A DNA stretch of 64,000 nt from Pseudoteredinibacter isoporae_A (GTDB lineage: Bacteria; Pseudomonadota; Gammaproteobacteria; Pseudomonadales; Cellvibrionaceae): the NCBI RefSeq assembly GCF_040372805.1, contig NZ_BAABWJ010000007.1, forward strand, positions 169,610 to 233,609, written 5' to 3'. The translations under genes were made by a program, and so were the position numbers. Of the stretch, positions 35,189-43,277 are shown piece by piece (the first letter of the stretch is position 1; the number at the start of each line of letters is the position of its first letter). The notes under the pieces are model-generated. The model worked only from the letters and a program-made list of their open reading frames with translations. It was not told where the DNA came from and ran no database searches.

Positions 35189-35974
35189 TCACTGCGCCGT
35201 CCAGGCCCCATCTACGGGTAAAGCAGTGCCGGTCATTGTAGCGGCATCCTCAGAACACAAAAAGACCGCCAATGCTCCCAGCATGGCCGTTTGGGTCATA
35301 TCTCTCAATGCCTGTTTTTGACCGACCAACTCGGATCGAGCTTTTTCATATGAGATGGACTGCTGATCGGCGATGCTTTGAATCTGAGGTTTTACCAGAT
35401 CCGTTTCCACCCAACCAGGACAAATGGCGTTCACGGTAATGCCCGCATCCGCGTTTTCCAGAGCCGCCACCTTCGTTAAACCGACCACACCATGCTTTGC
35501 CGCACAGTAAGCGGACTTCTGGGCAGACGCCACCAAGCCATGAACCGAAGCGATATTAATAATGCGCCCCCACCCCTTTTCACGCATCATGGGAATCGCG
35601 GCTTGCATGGCGAAAAACGCACTGCTCAAATTAATGGCGATAATGTCGTGCCATTTCTGCTCAGGAAAGTTTTCCAGCCGCTCGGTAAATTGAATGCCCG
35701 CATTGTTCACCAGAACGTCCACCGCACCGAGTTGATCACTGCATTGGCTAATCAAGGCACCCACTTCAGCCGGCTCACGCAAATCAGCGTTACTGAATGC
35801 GCTGCGTACCTGATATTGCTCGGCAAAATCATGAGCAAAAACCTCTCCTTCCGCGCGATCCAATAAACCATGCAGCATGACATCAAACCCGGCTGCGGCT
35901 AGCTGACGGGCAATACCCAAGCCAATACCACTGCTGCTCCCGGTCACCAGCGCGACCTTCTTGTCCGTCCCCAT
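35189..35974 (-). CDS. bdhA: D-3-hydroxybutyrate dehydrogenase (SDR family)
   Basis: From MGTDKKVALVTG the enzyme has 261 residues. The NAD-binding motif is TGSSSGIGLG, then NNAG, and the catalytic Ser143, Tyr156 and Lys160 lie in 'INIASVHGLVAS' and 'SAYCAAKHG'. 'VTVNAICPGWVETDLV'-type sequence (here GITVNAICPGWVETDLVKPQ) and the insertion 'QSISYEKARSELVGQKQAL' are typical of hydroxybutyrate dehydrogenases, which oxidise 3HB to acetoacetate. An ATG six codons upstream is also in frame. With the permease and oligomer hydrolase it makes a complete route from oligomer to acetoacetate. Confidence 0.92.
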   Translation of the reverse strand: MGTDKKVALVTGSSSGIGLGIARQLAAAGFDVMLHGLLDRAEGEVFAHDFAEQYQVRSAFSNADLREPAEVGALISQCSDQLGAVDVLVNNAGIQFTERLENFPEQKWHDIIAINLSSAFFAMQAAIPMMREKGWGRIINIASVHGLVASAQKSAYCAAKHGVVGLTKVAALENADAGITVNAICPGWVETDLVKPQIQSIADQQSISYEKARSELVGQKQALRDMTQTAMLGALAVFLCSEDAATMTGTALPVDGAWTAQ

Positions 35975-36038
35975 ACTCACCTCATCATTCAAATAAGGCC
36001 GTACTGTATCAAGGCCGGCAGGGCTTTCCCCTAAGACC

Positions 36039-37442
36039 TTAGTCGGACGCTGGTGATTTGAGCAATGGGCTTACTCGTCGATAGCCCAATGATTTGAGCA
36101 GAAACGGGGCATCAAAATAGCGCTCACTGGTAAAAGCAATTTGGTGGCGGCCACGACTTCGCATACTGCCCGCCGCTTTCACACCCAATGGGGCAAACAA
36201 AAAACGTTCGGGGCGTTTTGATTCAGGAATCAAACCCGAGGCATTGAACAGACCCGCAAGTTCGGAATACAGCCTCTTGTGCAGTGGCGTCAAAGTCGCG
36301 CCGTGACGACGCCAGGGGGAGTCTCGGTGGGGTAAAAGTGCTTCAACACGATGTTGATTCGATGAGATCAACACAATGGGTGCCTTATTGCCAGGCCAGA
36401 AACGGGAATGGTAACTCGGCTCACCCGCGGCTTTAACCGACTGATGTAACTTCGGCGAAGGGTACAACTGATACCAGCAACCGCAATGATGCATAGCATC
36501 ATGGGCCAATAAATGACCTCGTCGATCCAGATAACTGCGAAAATGGATGCCATCAAGCTGGCCGGCCAAAATATCCAGAGGCCCATCGGCTCGGCGCTCG
36601 CTGAACCAAATCAGATAATTCAATTGCACCAGTATTTCGCCACCCAAGCGCGCAAAGCTGACATAACGGTAAATGCTGGGCTCATGTTTGAAATGCACTT
36701 CAGCTTCCCGGCGTTCCACACGCATTGGGCGATCATTATGTGCTCGCTCCTCAATGGCCCAAATGGGCTGCCATAGGTCTAACAGCTGTTTTTCTTCCTG
36801 AGGGCTCAATTGTGGAATACCCAAGTGATCCACACTCAGCTGATCAAAAGTGAGCGGTTCCATCGCGATAGCCTGAGCACCATACCATTGGCGATCCGCC
36901 AACATACCCAAATCCAACGGATGTGCGACCGCTCGATACTGTTTTTCAATATCGTGTTGTGCGCTCAGTTCTTGTAAAACGCCGCGATTCACAAAAGGCT
37001 TCATGACATGGGCGATCAATGGCCAGGGGCGGTACAGATTCTGCTGCCAACCAGTAAAGAGTTGATCTCGCAGTTGAAACACCTCATGGCTCAACAACGC
37101 GTCGAGACAAGCGGCGCTGATCGACACAGTGGCATCTTGAGCGCGAAGCTTGACCACACGATGCACCCAATCCCGCCATTGCGGGTATTCACGCAAGTCG
37201 TGACGAAAACTCAATAAAAAACGATTGGCGGCCAACTGCGAAAACACGGGATGACTGATCAGCTCCGGAGACGGTTGGACCCGCTCGGAACGGCAGGACG
37301 CCAAAAGGGGAAACAACGGGGATACATGCGATGGAGAGTTCTGGTTTTCCAGCGTACTGCAGGACGCAAGCAACAAACCCAGTAATAAAACCTGCAATCG
37401 TTTGGAAAACGACGTTAGACGTTTTATACCGGGCATGATCAC
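36039..37442 (-). CDS. lipoprotein of unknown function with HHCGCW motif
   Basis: This 467-residue protein starts with a signal sequence ending in a lipobox (LLASC|S), so it is probably anchored to the outer membrane. I do not recognise the family. Visible features are 'LLSFRHDLREYPQWRDWVHRVVKL', 'VSFARLGGEILVQLNYLIWFSER', 'HDAMHHCGCWYQLYPS' with a clustered His/Cys group that could bind a metal or heme-like ligand, and 'HRDSPWRRHGATLTPLHKRLYSELAGLF'. It lies 18 bases downstream of trhO on the same strand and may be read through from it. Its Trp/His-rich character suggests an enzyme rather than a structural protein, but this is a guess. Confidence 0.65.
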   Translation of the reverse strand: MIMPGIKRLTSFSKRLQVLLLGLLLASCSTLENQNSPSHVSPLFPLLASCRSERVQPSPELISHPVFSQLAANRFLLSFRHDLREYPQWRDWVHRVVKLRAQDATVSISAACLDALLSHEVFQLRDQLFTGWQQNLYRPWPLIAHVMKPFVNRGVLQELSAQHDIEKQYRAVAHPLDLGMLADRQWYGAQAIAMEPLTFDQLSVDHLGIPQLSPQEEKQLLDLWQPIWAIEERAHNDRPMRVERREAEVHFKHEPSIYRYVSFARLGGEILVQLNYLIWFSERRADGPLDILAGQLDGIHFRSYLDRRGHLLAHDAMHHCGCWYQLYPSPKLHQSVKAAGEPSYHSRFWPGNKAPIVLISSNQHRVEALLPHRDSPWRRHGATLTPLHKRLYSELAGLFNASGLIPESKRPERFLFAPLGVKAAGSMRSRGRHQIAFTSERYFDAPFLLKSLGYRRVSPLLKSPASD

Positions 37443-37459
37443 AGCCTGCTCACAACCCG

Positions 37460-38467
37460 CTACTTAGACGCGGATTTACTGGCGGCCCTCTGCGCCGCTT
37501 TCAACTCTTGTTTGCGCGCACGATTTTCAGCCTGGAGCGTTTTTACGTCCCCACCGATATGATCCTGACCATGGGCTTTGGCCAGCTGAATCTGTTGTTG
37601 TCGCATACGAAAACGATCGCGCTGCTCCTCACTCAATTCATCGTGGCAACGAGGGCAACTCACCCCTTCTTCAAACTTGGGAGACTGTTTGGCTTCCTGA
37701 TCAATCGGGTGACGACAGCCATGGCACAATTCATACTCACCAGGTTGCAGCTGGTGATCTACCGTCACTCGACCGTCGAACACAAAGCACTCGCCTTCCC
37801 ACATGCTGTCCTTTTCATCCACTTCTTCCAGATACTTCAAGATACCGCCTTCCAGGTGATAGACCTCATCGAAGCCCTGCTCTTTCAGATAGGCTGTGGA
37901 TTTTTCACAACGAATGCCGCCAGTGCAAAACATCGCTACTTTTTTGTGCTTGGCGGGGTCCAACTCCTGGGCGACGTATTCCGGGAATTCCCTGAAACTG
38001 GTCGTGTTTGGATCCAGCGCACCTTTGAAGGTACCCAATTCCACTTCGTAATCGTTTCGGGTATCGACCAAGACCACATCCGGGTCAGAAATCAGCGCAT
38101 TCCAATCCTGTGGTTTAACGTAGCTACCAACCACTTTCAAAGGGTCCACCTCGGGAACCCCCATGGTCACGATTTCTTTTTTCAGCTTCACCTTGCTGCG
38201 GTTAAACGGTTGTTCCTTACAAAAGGACTCTTTATAGCTGAAATTTTCCAGGGCTGGGATGCGATTAAGGTAAGCTTTAAGCCCCTCAATACCATCGCGT
38301 TCAGCGGCCACGGTACCGTTGATCCCTTCCGCTGCAATCAACAACGAGCCCTTTACTTGATGTTCTGCCATTGCATCCTGAATACCGGCACGCCACTCGG
38401 TAAAATCTGCGAATGGGGTAAATTTATACAGCGCCATTACAACGAAGCGCTCTTCTTGCAAAACCAT
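37460..38467 (-). CDS. trhO: tRNA uridine(34) hydroxylase TrhO (rhodanese family)
   Basis: From MVLQEERFVVMALYKF the protein has 335 residues. It has an N-terminal ferredoxin-like domain ('GINGTVAAERDGIEGLKAYL'), a rhodanese domain with the loop 'MFCTGGIRCEKSTAYL', and a C-terminal Cys-rich segment (CHGC...CPRC). TrhO (YceA) makes 5-hydroxyuridine at position 34 of some tRNAs using oxygen. It begins 2 bases after the bolA stop, so the two genes are cotranscribed. Confidence 0.94.
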   Translation of the reverse strand: MVLQEERFVVMALYKFTPFADFTEWRAGIQDAMAEHQVKGSLLIAAEGINGTVAAERDGIEGLKAYLNRIPALENFSYKESFCKEQPFNRSKVKLKKEIVTMGVPEVDPLKVVGSYVKPQDWNALISDPDVVLVDTRNDYEVELGTFKGALDPNTTSFREFPEYVAQELDPAKHKKVAMFCTGGIRCEKSTAYLKEQGFDEVYHLEGGILKYLEEVDEKDSMWEGECFVFDGRVTVDHQLQPGEYELCHGCRHPIDQEAKQSPKFEEGVSCPRCHDELSEEQRDRFRMRQQQIQLAKAHGQDHIGGDVKTLQAENRARKQELKAAQRAASKSASK

Positions 38468-38469
38468 TC

Positions 38470-38811
38470 CTATGCCCCTTTCTTGTCGTGCAAACTGCCA
38501 CCCAGACAATTGGGGGACTCCGGAACTGATTGACCTGGCCATTCTTCAGGGCTGAAGGTATGCAATGCCAAAGCGTGAACCGGGCCGGCCATTTCATCCG
38601 CCAAGAGGCCATAAATTTTCTGATGACGAGGCACCTGGCGCAAACCCTTGAAGGCTTCGCTGACCAGAATCACCTTGAAATGAGACTCCGAACCTGCCGG
38701 CACATTGTGCATATGACTCTCATTGTGCACTTCAAGATGGCTTGGGGATAACGCTTGCAACTTATCAATAATGGCCGTCTGAATCGGGCCTTCGTTTCTC
38801 TGCTCTGACAT
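38470..38811 (-). CDS. bolA: BolA-family protein
   Basis: From MSEQRNEGPIQTAIIDKL the protein has 113 residues. It shows the BolA core ('LEVHNESHMHNVPAGSESHFKVILVSEAFKGL', 'RHQKIYGLLADEMAGPVHALALHTFSPEEW' read in pieces) and the tail 'SPNCLGGSLHDKKG', typical of the longer gammaproteobacterial BolA. The His in 'ALALHTF' is a conserved cluster ligand. It partners monothiol glutaredoxins and is linked to morphology and biofilm control. It precedes trhO in a two-gene unit. Confidence 0.9.
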   Translation of the reverse strand: MSEQRNEGPIQTAIIDKLQALSPSHLEVHNESHMHNVPAGSESHFKVILVSEAFKGLRQVPRHQKIYGLLADEMAGPVHALALHTFSPEEWPGQSVPESPNCLGGSLHDKKGA

Positions 38812-39060
38812 GTCTGTCCTACTGCGGTTTCTGGGGTCAGGGGGGTTCAATGGTTTGCTCATTAGTGCCCTGGTCAATTCTGGCCTAGGGCTAGACCCTG
38901 GCATCAACAAGGCGCATTATAGCGAACTTTTAAATGCGACAGGCAGTCCAGACAGCTCGACCTAATCTGGAATAAGAAGAATAACCACAACAGAAACATG
39001 GAAAATGGCGCCCAGGTCTTTTTGTACTATACTTGGGCGGTAAATATAGGTTTGATGCGT

Positions 39061-39327
39061 ATGAGTAAGATTTTTGTCGACCGGCGTAAAGGAGCAGACC
39101 GACGCCTGGAACATGACCGTTGTAAAGATCTTCCCCTGGACTTGTTTCACCGCAAGCGTCGTAAGTCCAGTGACCGAAGAGCCCCTGGGCGGACCTTGAG
39201 CGAAGACTACTTCGCCTTTATGGAAGCCAATACCGCTCCTCAGGAACCCTGCCGCGCGGCCACCCGTGAGTTCCCCGCCAGTTTAAGCACAATCAGCAGT
39301 GAGGACGATAAGGCTTTGCTGAACTGA
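39061..39327 (+). CDS. small arginine-rich protein with DRR repeats, unknown function
   Basis: This 88-residue protein has a strongly basic N-terminal half with repeated DRR/RRK tracts (VDRRKGADRRL, RKRRKSSDRRAPG) and a neutral to acidic tail. Similar short DRR proteins occur in marine gammaproteobacteria, but I cannot name the family. The ATG at 39061 is preferred, with another ATG two codons upstream. The charge pattern suggests binding to nucleic acid or membrane surfaces. Confidence 0.6.
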   Translation: MSKIFVDRRKGADRRLEHDRCKDLPLDLFHRKRRKSSDRRAPGRTLSEDYFAFMEANTAPQEPCRAATREFPASLSTISSEDDKALLN

Positions 39328-39384
39328 GCGACCTTTCGCCCGGCGCCTTATGGCACCCCACCCCAATCGAAATCGACGACTCCT

Positions 39385-39403
39385 CGCCGACACTGAGTCG
39401 GCG
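39385..39403 (-). terminator. hairpin between convergent genes
   Basis: CGCCGAC and GTCGGCG form a perfect 7-bp stem with a 5-nt loop, five bases past the stop of the DMT transporter gene. No T-run is next to it in the minus direction. Confidence 0.4.
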
Positions 39404-39407
39404 AAAA

Positions 39408-40340
39408 TCAACTCTCCTGTCGGTTGCCAAGCAAACCCGTCGCCAATCCAGTACCAAACAGAGTAATCGCCGACGCCAGCAGCATGGTGAGGGAAACGTC
39501 TTCATCCAGCAGCGTCGCTCCCCACAGCATGCCAAATACCGGCACAATAAACGTCACCGTCGTCGCCCGTGCTGGCCCAACCGTGTGAATCAGGCGGAAG
39601 AACATCAAATAGGCCAAAGCCGAACAAATAATCGCCAGGGCAACGGCCGCTAACCAGCTCAACAGGCTGATCGGGGTCTCCGGCCAGTACACAATGGCCA
39701 GGGGCAGCAACAAAACACTGGCACCCAGCATAGACCCCGTCGACAAGACCATACTGTCGATGCCCGTCAGATAGCGTTTGGTAAAGATCGCGGATATCGC
39801 ATAAAACAGCGTCGCCAGTATGCCCGCCCCGATTGCCAGAGCGACCTGCCAAGTGTCTTCCTGACTGACATACAACTTATTCCAGGCCAATAAGGTCACC
39901 CCGGCGATGCCAATCAACATGCCCAATGCTTTGAGCCAGGACATTCCCTCTCGGAGCCATAAGAATCCAACCACCGCCGTCGCGATCGGGGTCACCGCAT
40001 TCAGAATCGAGGCAAAGCCTGAACTTAGAGTCAGTAGGGAATAGGCGATTAAACAGAACGGAATCGCCGAGTTACCCCAGCCATTCACAAAACTCGGTAC
40101 CCACACGCGCTTCAGCTCGGCGCCCTTACCCTGCCACAACAAGATGGGCAACAGAAACAGGGCTGCCAACCCGACGCGTAGAAAAATCAGTGGTGCCACC
40201 CCGAGCTCGGGCACGGCATAACGCATAAACAAAAAGGACCCACCCCAGATCGCGGCCAATAACACCAGCATGACACTGTCTTTAAACGACACAACATTCC
40301 CCTCAGTCTCAAACCCCCGGCGGGTTTGTAGCTGCGACAT
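39408..40340 (-). CDS. DMT-superfamily (EamA) transporter
   Basis: This 310-residue inner-membrane protein has ten hydrophobic segments and two EamA repeats ('LAAIWGGSFLFMRYAVPELG', 'LILATLFYAISAIFTKRYL'-type segment, 'ALAYLMFFRLIHTVGPARATTVTFIVPVFGMLWG' read in pieces). Members export amino acids and other metabolites, but the substrate cannot be told here. It diverges from the DsbA-like isomerase gene with a palindrome in between. Confidence 0.88.
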   Translation of the reverse strand: MSQLQTRRGFETEGNVVSFKDSVMLVLLAAIWGGSFLFMRYAVPELGVAPLIFLRVGLAALFLLPILLWQGKGAELKRVWVPSFVNGWGNSAIPFCLIAYSLLTLSSGFASILNAVTPIATAVVGFLWLREGMSWLKALGMLIGIAGVTLLAWNKLYVSQEDTWQVALAIGAGILATLFYAISAIFTKRYLTGIDSMVLSTGSMLGASVLLLPLAIVYWPETPISLLSWLAAVALAIICSALAYLMFFRLIHTVGPARATTVTFIVPVFGMLWGATLLDEDVSLTMLLASAITLFGTGLATGLLGNRQES

Positions 40341-40440
40341 TAAAACAGAAGCCCGAGGTTGCCACTAGCGCTTTTCGGAACCGCCACCAGAACGGAAGCC
40401 GTCTGTTATCTTTGACCTATTCAACGATGCGTTTTATTAT

Positions 40441-40461
40441 CAGGTTCCATAATAGAACCTG
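40441..40461. promoter_or_regulatory. inverted repeat in the divergent promoter region
   Basis: CAGGTTC and GAACCTG form a perfect 7-bp inverted repeat with a 7-nt AT-rich spacer. It lies between the divergent DMT transporter and DsbA-like genes, about 80 bases before the latter. It is a candidate operator; the regulator is unknown. Confidence 0.35.
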
Positions 40462-40539
40462 TAAGCGCAAAACCTCAATACCCCAATGGAACGACCGTAA
40501 AACAATTCCTTTTACCCTCTTACTGTCAGGAACCCGGCC

Positions 40540-41136
40540 ATGAGCAAAACCATAGAATTTTACTTTGACTTTGGCAGCCCAACCGCCTTTCTCGCCCACA
40601 AACGCCTGCAGCAACTCAAAGCGCAATACCACTGCACCATCGATTACAAAGCCATGTTGCTGGGCGGTATCTTCAAAGCCACCGGGAACACCTCACCCGT
40701 TGCCATTCCCACCAAGGGTGAATATATGCTGCTCCATGACTTACCGCGTTTCAGCAAACGCTATCAGGTGGAGCTCAGCTTTAACCCTCATTTTCCCATC
40801 AACACCCTCTATCTGATGCGTGCCGCTCTCGCAGCCCAGAAGCTCGGATGTTTCGAACGCTATGTCGATTGTGTTTATCAAGCCCTCTGGCAGGAAGAAA
40901 AAAACATGGGGGATATGGACATCGTCGCCGCAACGTTAAACGATGCTGGTCTGGATGCCCAGGCCTTGATCGAATTGAGTCAAGGCAGTGACATCAAAGC
41001 TGAGCTCATCAGCAACACCGAAGCGGCGGCCGAGCGAAAAATATTTGGCGCACCGACAATGTTTCTGGATGGTGAAATGTTCTTTGGTCAGGATCGCCTG
41101 GATTTTGTAGAGGAGCGTTTGCAAGCGGCAAGCTGA
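40540..41136 (+). CDS. 2-hydroxychromene-2-carboxylate isomerase-like (DsbA/kappa-GST fold) protein
   Basis: This 198-residue protein has the NahD/kappa-GST pattern: 'IEFYFDFGSPTAFLAHKRLQ' with the conserved SPTA in place of CxxC, 'PKGEYMLLHDLPRFS'-type segment (here TKGEYMLLHDLPRFSKRYQ), and 'FGAPTMFLDGEMFFGQDRL'. Family members isomerise naphthalene-pathway intermediates or conjugate glutathione. Without a degradation cluster nearby the true substrate is open, and a glutathione-transferase role is equally likely. Confidence 0.85.
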   Translation: MSKTIEFYFDFGSPTAFLAHKRLQQLKAQYHCTIDYKAMLLGGIFKATGNTSPVAIPTKGEYMLLHDLPRFSKRYQVELSFNPHFPINTLYLMRAALAAQKLGCFERYVDCVYQALWQEEKNMGDMDIVAATLNDAGLDAQALIELSQGSDIKAELISNTEAAAERKIFGAPTMFLDGEMFFGQDRLDFVEERLQAAS

Positions 41137-41144
41137 GTCGAAAC

Positions 41145-41179
41145 AAGGGGCGTTTACGTCATAGCCAAACGCCCTTTTC
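41145..41179 (+). terminator. Rho-independent terminator
   Basis: GGGCGTTT and AAACGCCC form an 8-bp stem with an 11-nt loop, followed by TTTT. It lies just past the stop of the DsbA-like gene. Confidence 0.65.
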
Positions 41180-41264
41180 GGCAGGTTCGATCTGCATATC
41201 AATATGAAGGCCGGCATCAATCGTTTTGATAAAACCGCTGTAACTCGAAGGTTTGATACAAAGA

Positions 41265-42701
41265 CTATTGATATAAATACAATAGCGGGTCTATCGCTTT
41301 ATTGTCTTTGTGTAATTCAAAATGCAAATGAGGACCGGTCCCCAGATAAGGGCTGGCAATCTTAGCAATGACTTGCCCAGGTTGAACCTGCTCATTCACC
41401 TCGACCTGTACCTCGCCAATTTGGAAGTACCGGCTGACCAAGCCCTGACCATGATCAATCACCACATAATTGGGTTTGTTCACACTATCACTCTTGATAC
41501 GTAACACTTTACCCGCGGCAACGGCATACACTTCCGTTCCCAAGGCTGCCGGCAAATCGATGCCTTTGTGAAACTTTTTCTTGCCCGTCAGCGGATGCTT
41601 TCGCATACCAAAATTCGATGAAATCCACGACGGGTCCATAGGAGGACTGAACGTGAGCGCTTCCGTTTTGTCGAGCTGCCCAGATTTCGCCAGTGTATCC
41701 ATTGGCAGAACCAGCCCCATCATCAAGGCCATCAGTAATAATGCCGCGACCTTCTGCCAAGGAAGCGGAGTAACACGATTACTCATCATTGCTTCTATCC
41801 TTATTTTCATTAGCAGGTATTGCCCACCCACCCCCGGCGCAACCGATTCGAACCGATGCAAGGTGGATTGTTCAATATAATTCAGCAATGCTCTGGCGTA
41901 TTGCCTCGGCGGTATCTTGTTGCTTTGCACGACGGCAATATCCGTCAAACGCTCGCGTTGCTGGGAAATCTGCGCCTGGGCATAACAGATCGCCGGGTGG
42001 AAAAAGAAGGCACAGCGAATCAGATTCAAGCCATAGAGCAATAAATCATCGCAAGCTTTCACGTGAGCCACCTCGTGATAAATAATTGCACGTTGATCTT
42101 CACGACTCAGCTTGCACCAGAGCTTGCCGGGTAAACAAATAATCGGCTGGATCGTACCGAGGGTATAAGCGGAATGGGAGTTTGAACTGATCACCAGCTG
42201 GATGCGACGCCGACAAGAGAACGCCGCACGGGCTTCTTGCAACATAGAGTGGCACTCACCGAACTTAAGACTCTTAGCCTGCCTGGCAAGCTTGCGCAGA
42301 TGCCTTCTCGCCTTCAAAAACCTCAACAGACACCACAGAAAACCGCACAACCACAGAGCGAACAAAGTGTACTCGATTGCACTTAAATCTGAATCAACCG
42401 AAAACTCAGCGTGGCTATAAACGCCTGCAGCGCCCTCGGCCACGCGTTCTATCCCCGGTGCCGGCATCACATCTGCGATGGGCAGAGTACTCAACCACTC
42501 AGCCAAACTGTATTCAAACGCCAGGTCAGTTGGCGCAATCAAACGCAGGGGAATCAATAACCAGATCGCCATCAATAGGCCGGGATAAGCGCGACGAAGT
42601 CCATAGGCAAACACTAGAACCGCCGGAAACAATATTCCCGCCCAGATGGATTGTTGATAGAGAACATTCAAAACAGAAGCCATCAACTCAGTCATTGTCA
42701 T
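41265..42701 (-). CDS. membrane protein with fused M56 (BlaR1-like) and M23 peptidase domains
   Basis: This 478-residue protein has N-terminal membrane helices, a cytoplasmic M56 metallopeptidase domain with HEVAH at residues 209-213, a last helix near 318-336, and a periplasmic M23 (LytM) domain. In M23 the zinc ligands His378, Asp382 (HKGID) and His460 (HLH) are present with His458, but the usual His of the YxHL motif is Gln427 (RYFQIG), so hydrolysis of murein may be impaired. BlaR1 normally carries a penicillin-sensing domain at this place. The gene overlaps the BlaI-family repressor by 14 bases. The arrangement suggests a sensor of cell-wall damage that inactivates the repressor. Confidence 0.88.
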   Translation of the reverse strand: MTMTELMASVLNVLYQQSIWAGILFPAVLVFAYGLRRAYPGLLMAIWLLIPLRLIAPTDLAFEYSLAEWLSTLPIADVMPAPGIERVAEGAAGVYSHAEFSVDSDLSAIEYTLFALWLCGFLWCLLRFLKARRHLRKLARQAKSLKFGECHSMLQEARAAFSCRRRIQLVISSNSHSAYTLGTIQPIICLPGKLWCKLSREDQRAIIYHEVAHVKACDDLLLYGLNLIRCAFFFHPAICYAQAQISQQRERLTDIAVVQSNKIPPRQYARALLNYIEQSTLHRFESVAPGVGGQYLLMKIRIEAMMSNRVTPLPWQKVAALLLMALMMGLVLPMDTLAKSGQLDKTEALTFSPPMDPSWISSNFGMRKHPLTGKKKFHKGIDLPAALGTEVYAVAAGKVLRIKSDSVNKPNYVVIDHGQGLVSRYFQIGEVQVEVNEQVQPGQVIAKIASPYLGTGPHLHFELHKDNKAIDPLLYLYQ

Positions 42702-43074
42702 TGTCCGAATGCGTATCCAACAAGCTTTTCAGTTGTTTGATTTCCTGCTTGCTCAAGGCTTCACTTTTGGCAAACATGGAAACAACCGACTGGCCATCCA
42801 GCTCCAAAACCCGTTCAGCAAAATAACGTACCATATTCGCCAGCCCTTCAGGTTTGGACAACAGAGCCCGGTATTGAATGCCGTCCTCGGTATCACAACG
42901 TGCCAACAAACCACGCTTTACCATTCGGTCCATATGGGTCTTGGTGGTGGTATAGGCCCACTCAGTAGATTCATTAAGCTGGTCATGGACGAGACGAACC
43001 GTACTGTCACCCGTACGCCATAACACCCGCAGAATCTCATATTCTGCTTTGCTCAAATCCGGAAGCTTTTTCAC
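42688..43074 (-). CDS. BlaI/MecI-family transcriptional repressor
   Basis: This 128-residue winged-helix repressor shows 'LSKAEYEILRVLWRTGDSTVRLVHDQL', 'WAYTTTKTHMDRMVKRGLLAR' and a C-terminal dimerisation region. The family is cleaved or released by BlaR1-type membrane peptidases, and the next gene, overlapping by 14 bases, encodes one. A 12-bp perfect inverted repeat lies about 60 bases upstream and is the likely autoregulatory operator. Confidence 0.9.
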   Translation of the reverse strand: MKKLPDLSKAEYEILRVLWRTGDSTVRLVHDQLNESTEWAYTTTKTHMDRMVKRGLLARCDTEDGIQYRALLSKPEGLANMVRYFAERVLELDGQSVVSMFAKSEALSKQEIKQLKSLLDTHSDNDND

Positions 43075-43131
43075 TTGATACAGTGCCTGATCAATCTATA
43101 GGTCATAGGAAACACCTCAGCCACTGCGAGA

Positions 43132-43179
43132 TGCTACATTGTAGTAGCGAAACAGTAGCACAGCTATTACAATGTAGCA
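43132..43179 (-). promoter_or_regulatory. BlaI-type operator: 12-bp perfect inverted repeats
   Basis: TGCTACATTGTA (43132-43143) and TACAATGTAGCA (43168-43179) are exact inverted copies. Each contains the near-palindrome CTACATTGTAG, the TACA..TGTA type of site bound by BlaI/MecI/CopY repressors. They are 36 bases apart, start to start, and lie in the promoter region of the repressor gene. Confidence 0.75.
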
Positions 43180-43277
43180 ACGCCCAGCAAAAGCCGAGCG
43201 CAATAGAGTCACATATCACGGCATGAAGTATTCTTTCAGGGCATAGGCGGCAGTGCTGGAGAAACGGTAAGGCTTGC

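Noticed and set aside
37508..38533. Open frame of about 340 codons opposite trhO
   Set aside because: Although long, it mirrors the trhO codon pattern and gives a His/Phe-rich sequence typical of reverse-strand shadows.
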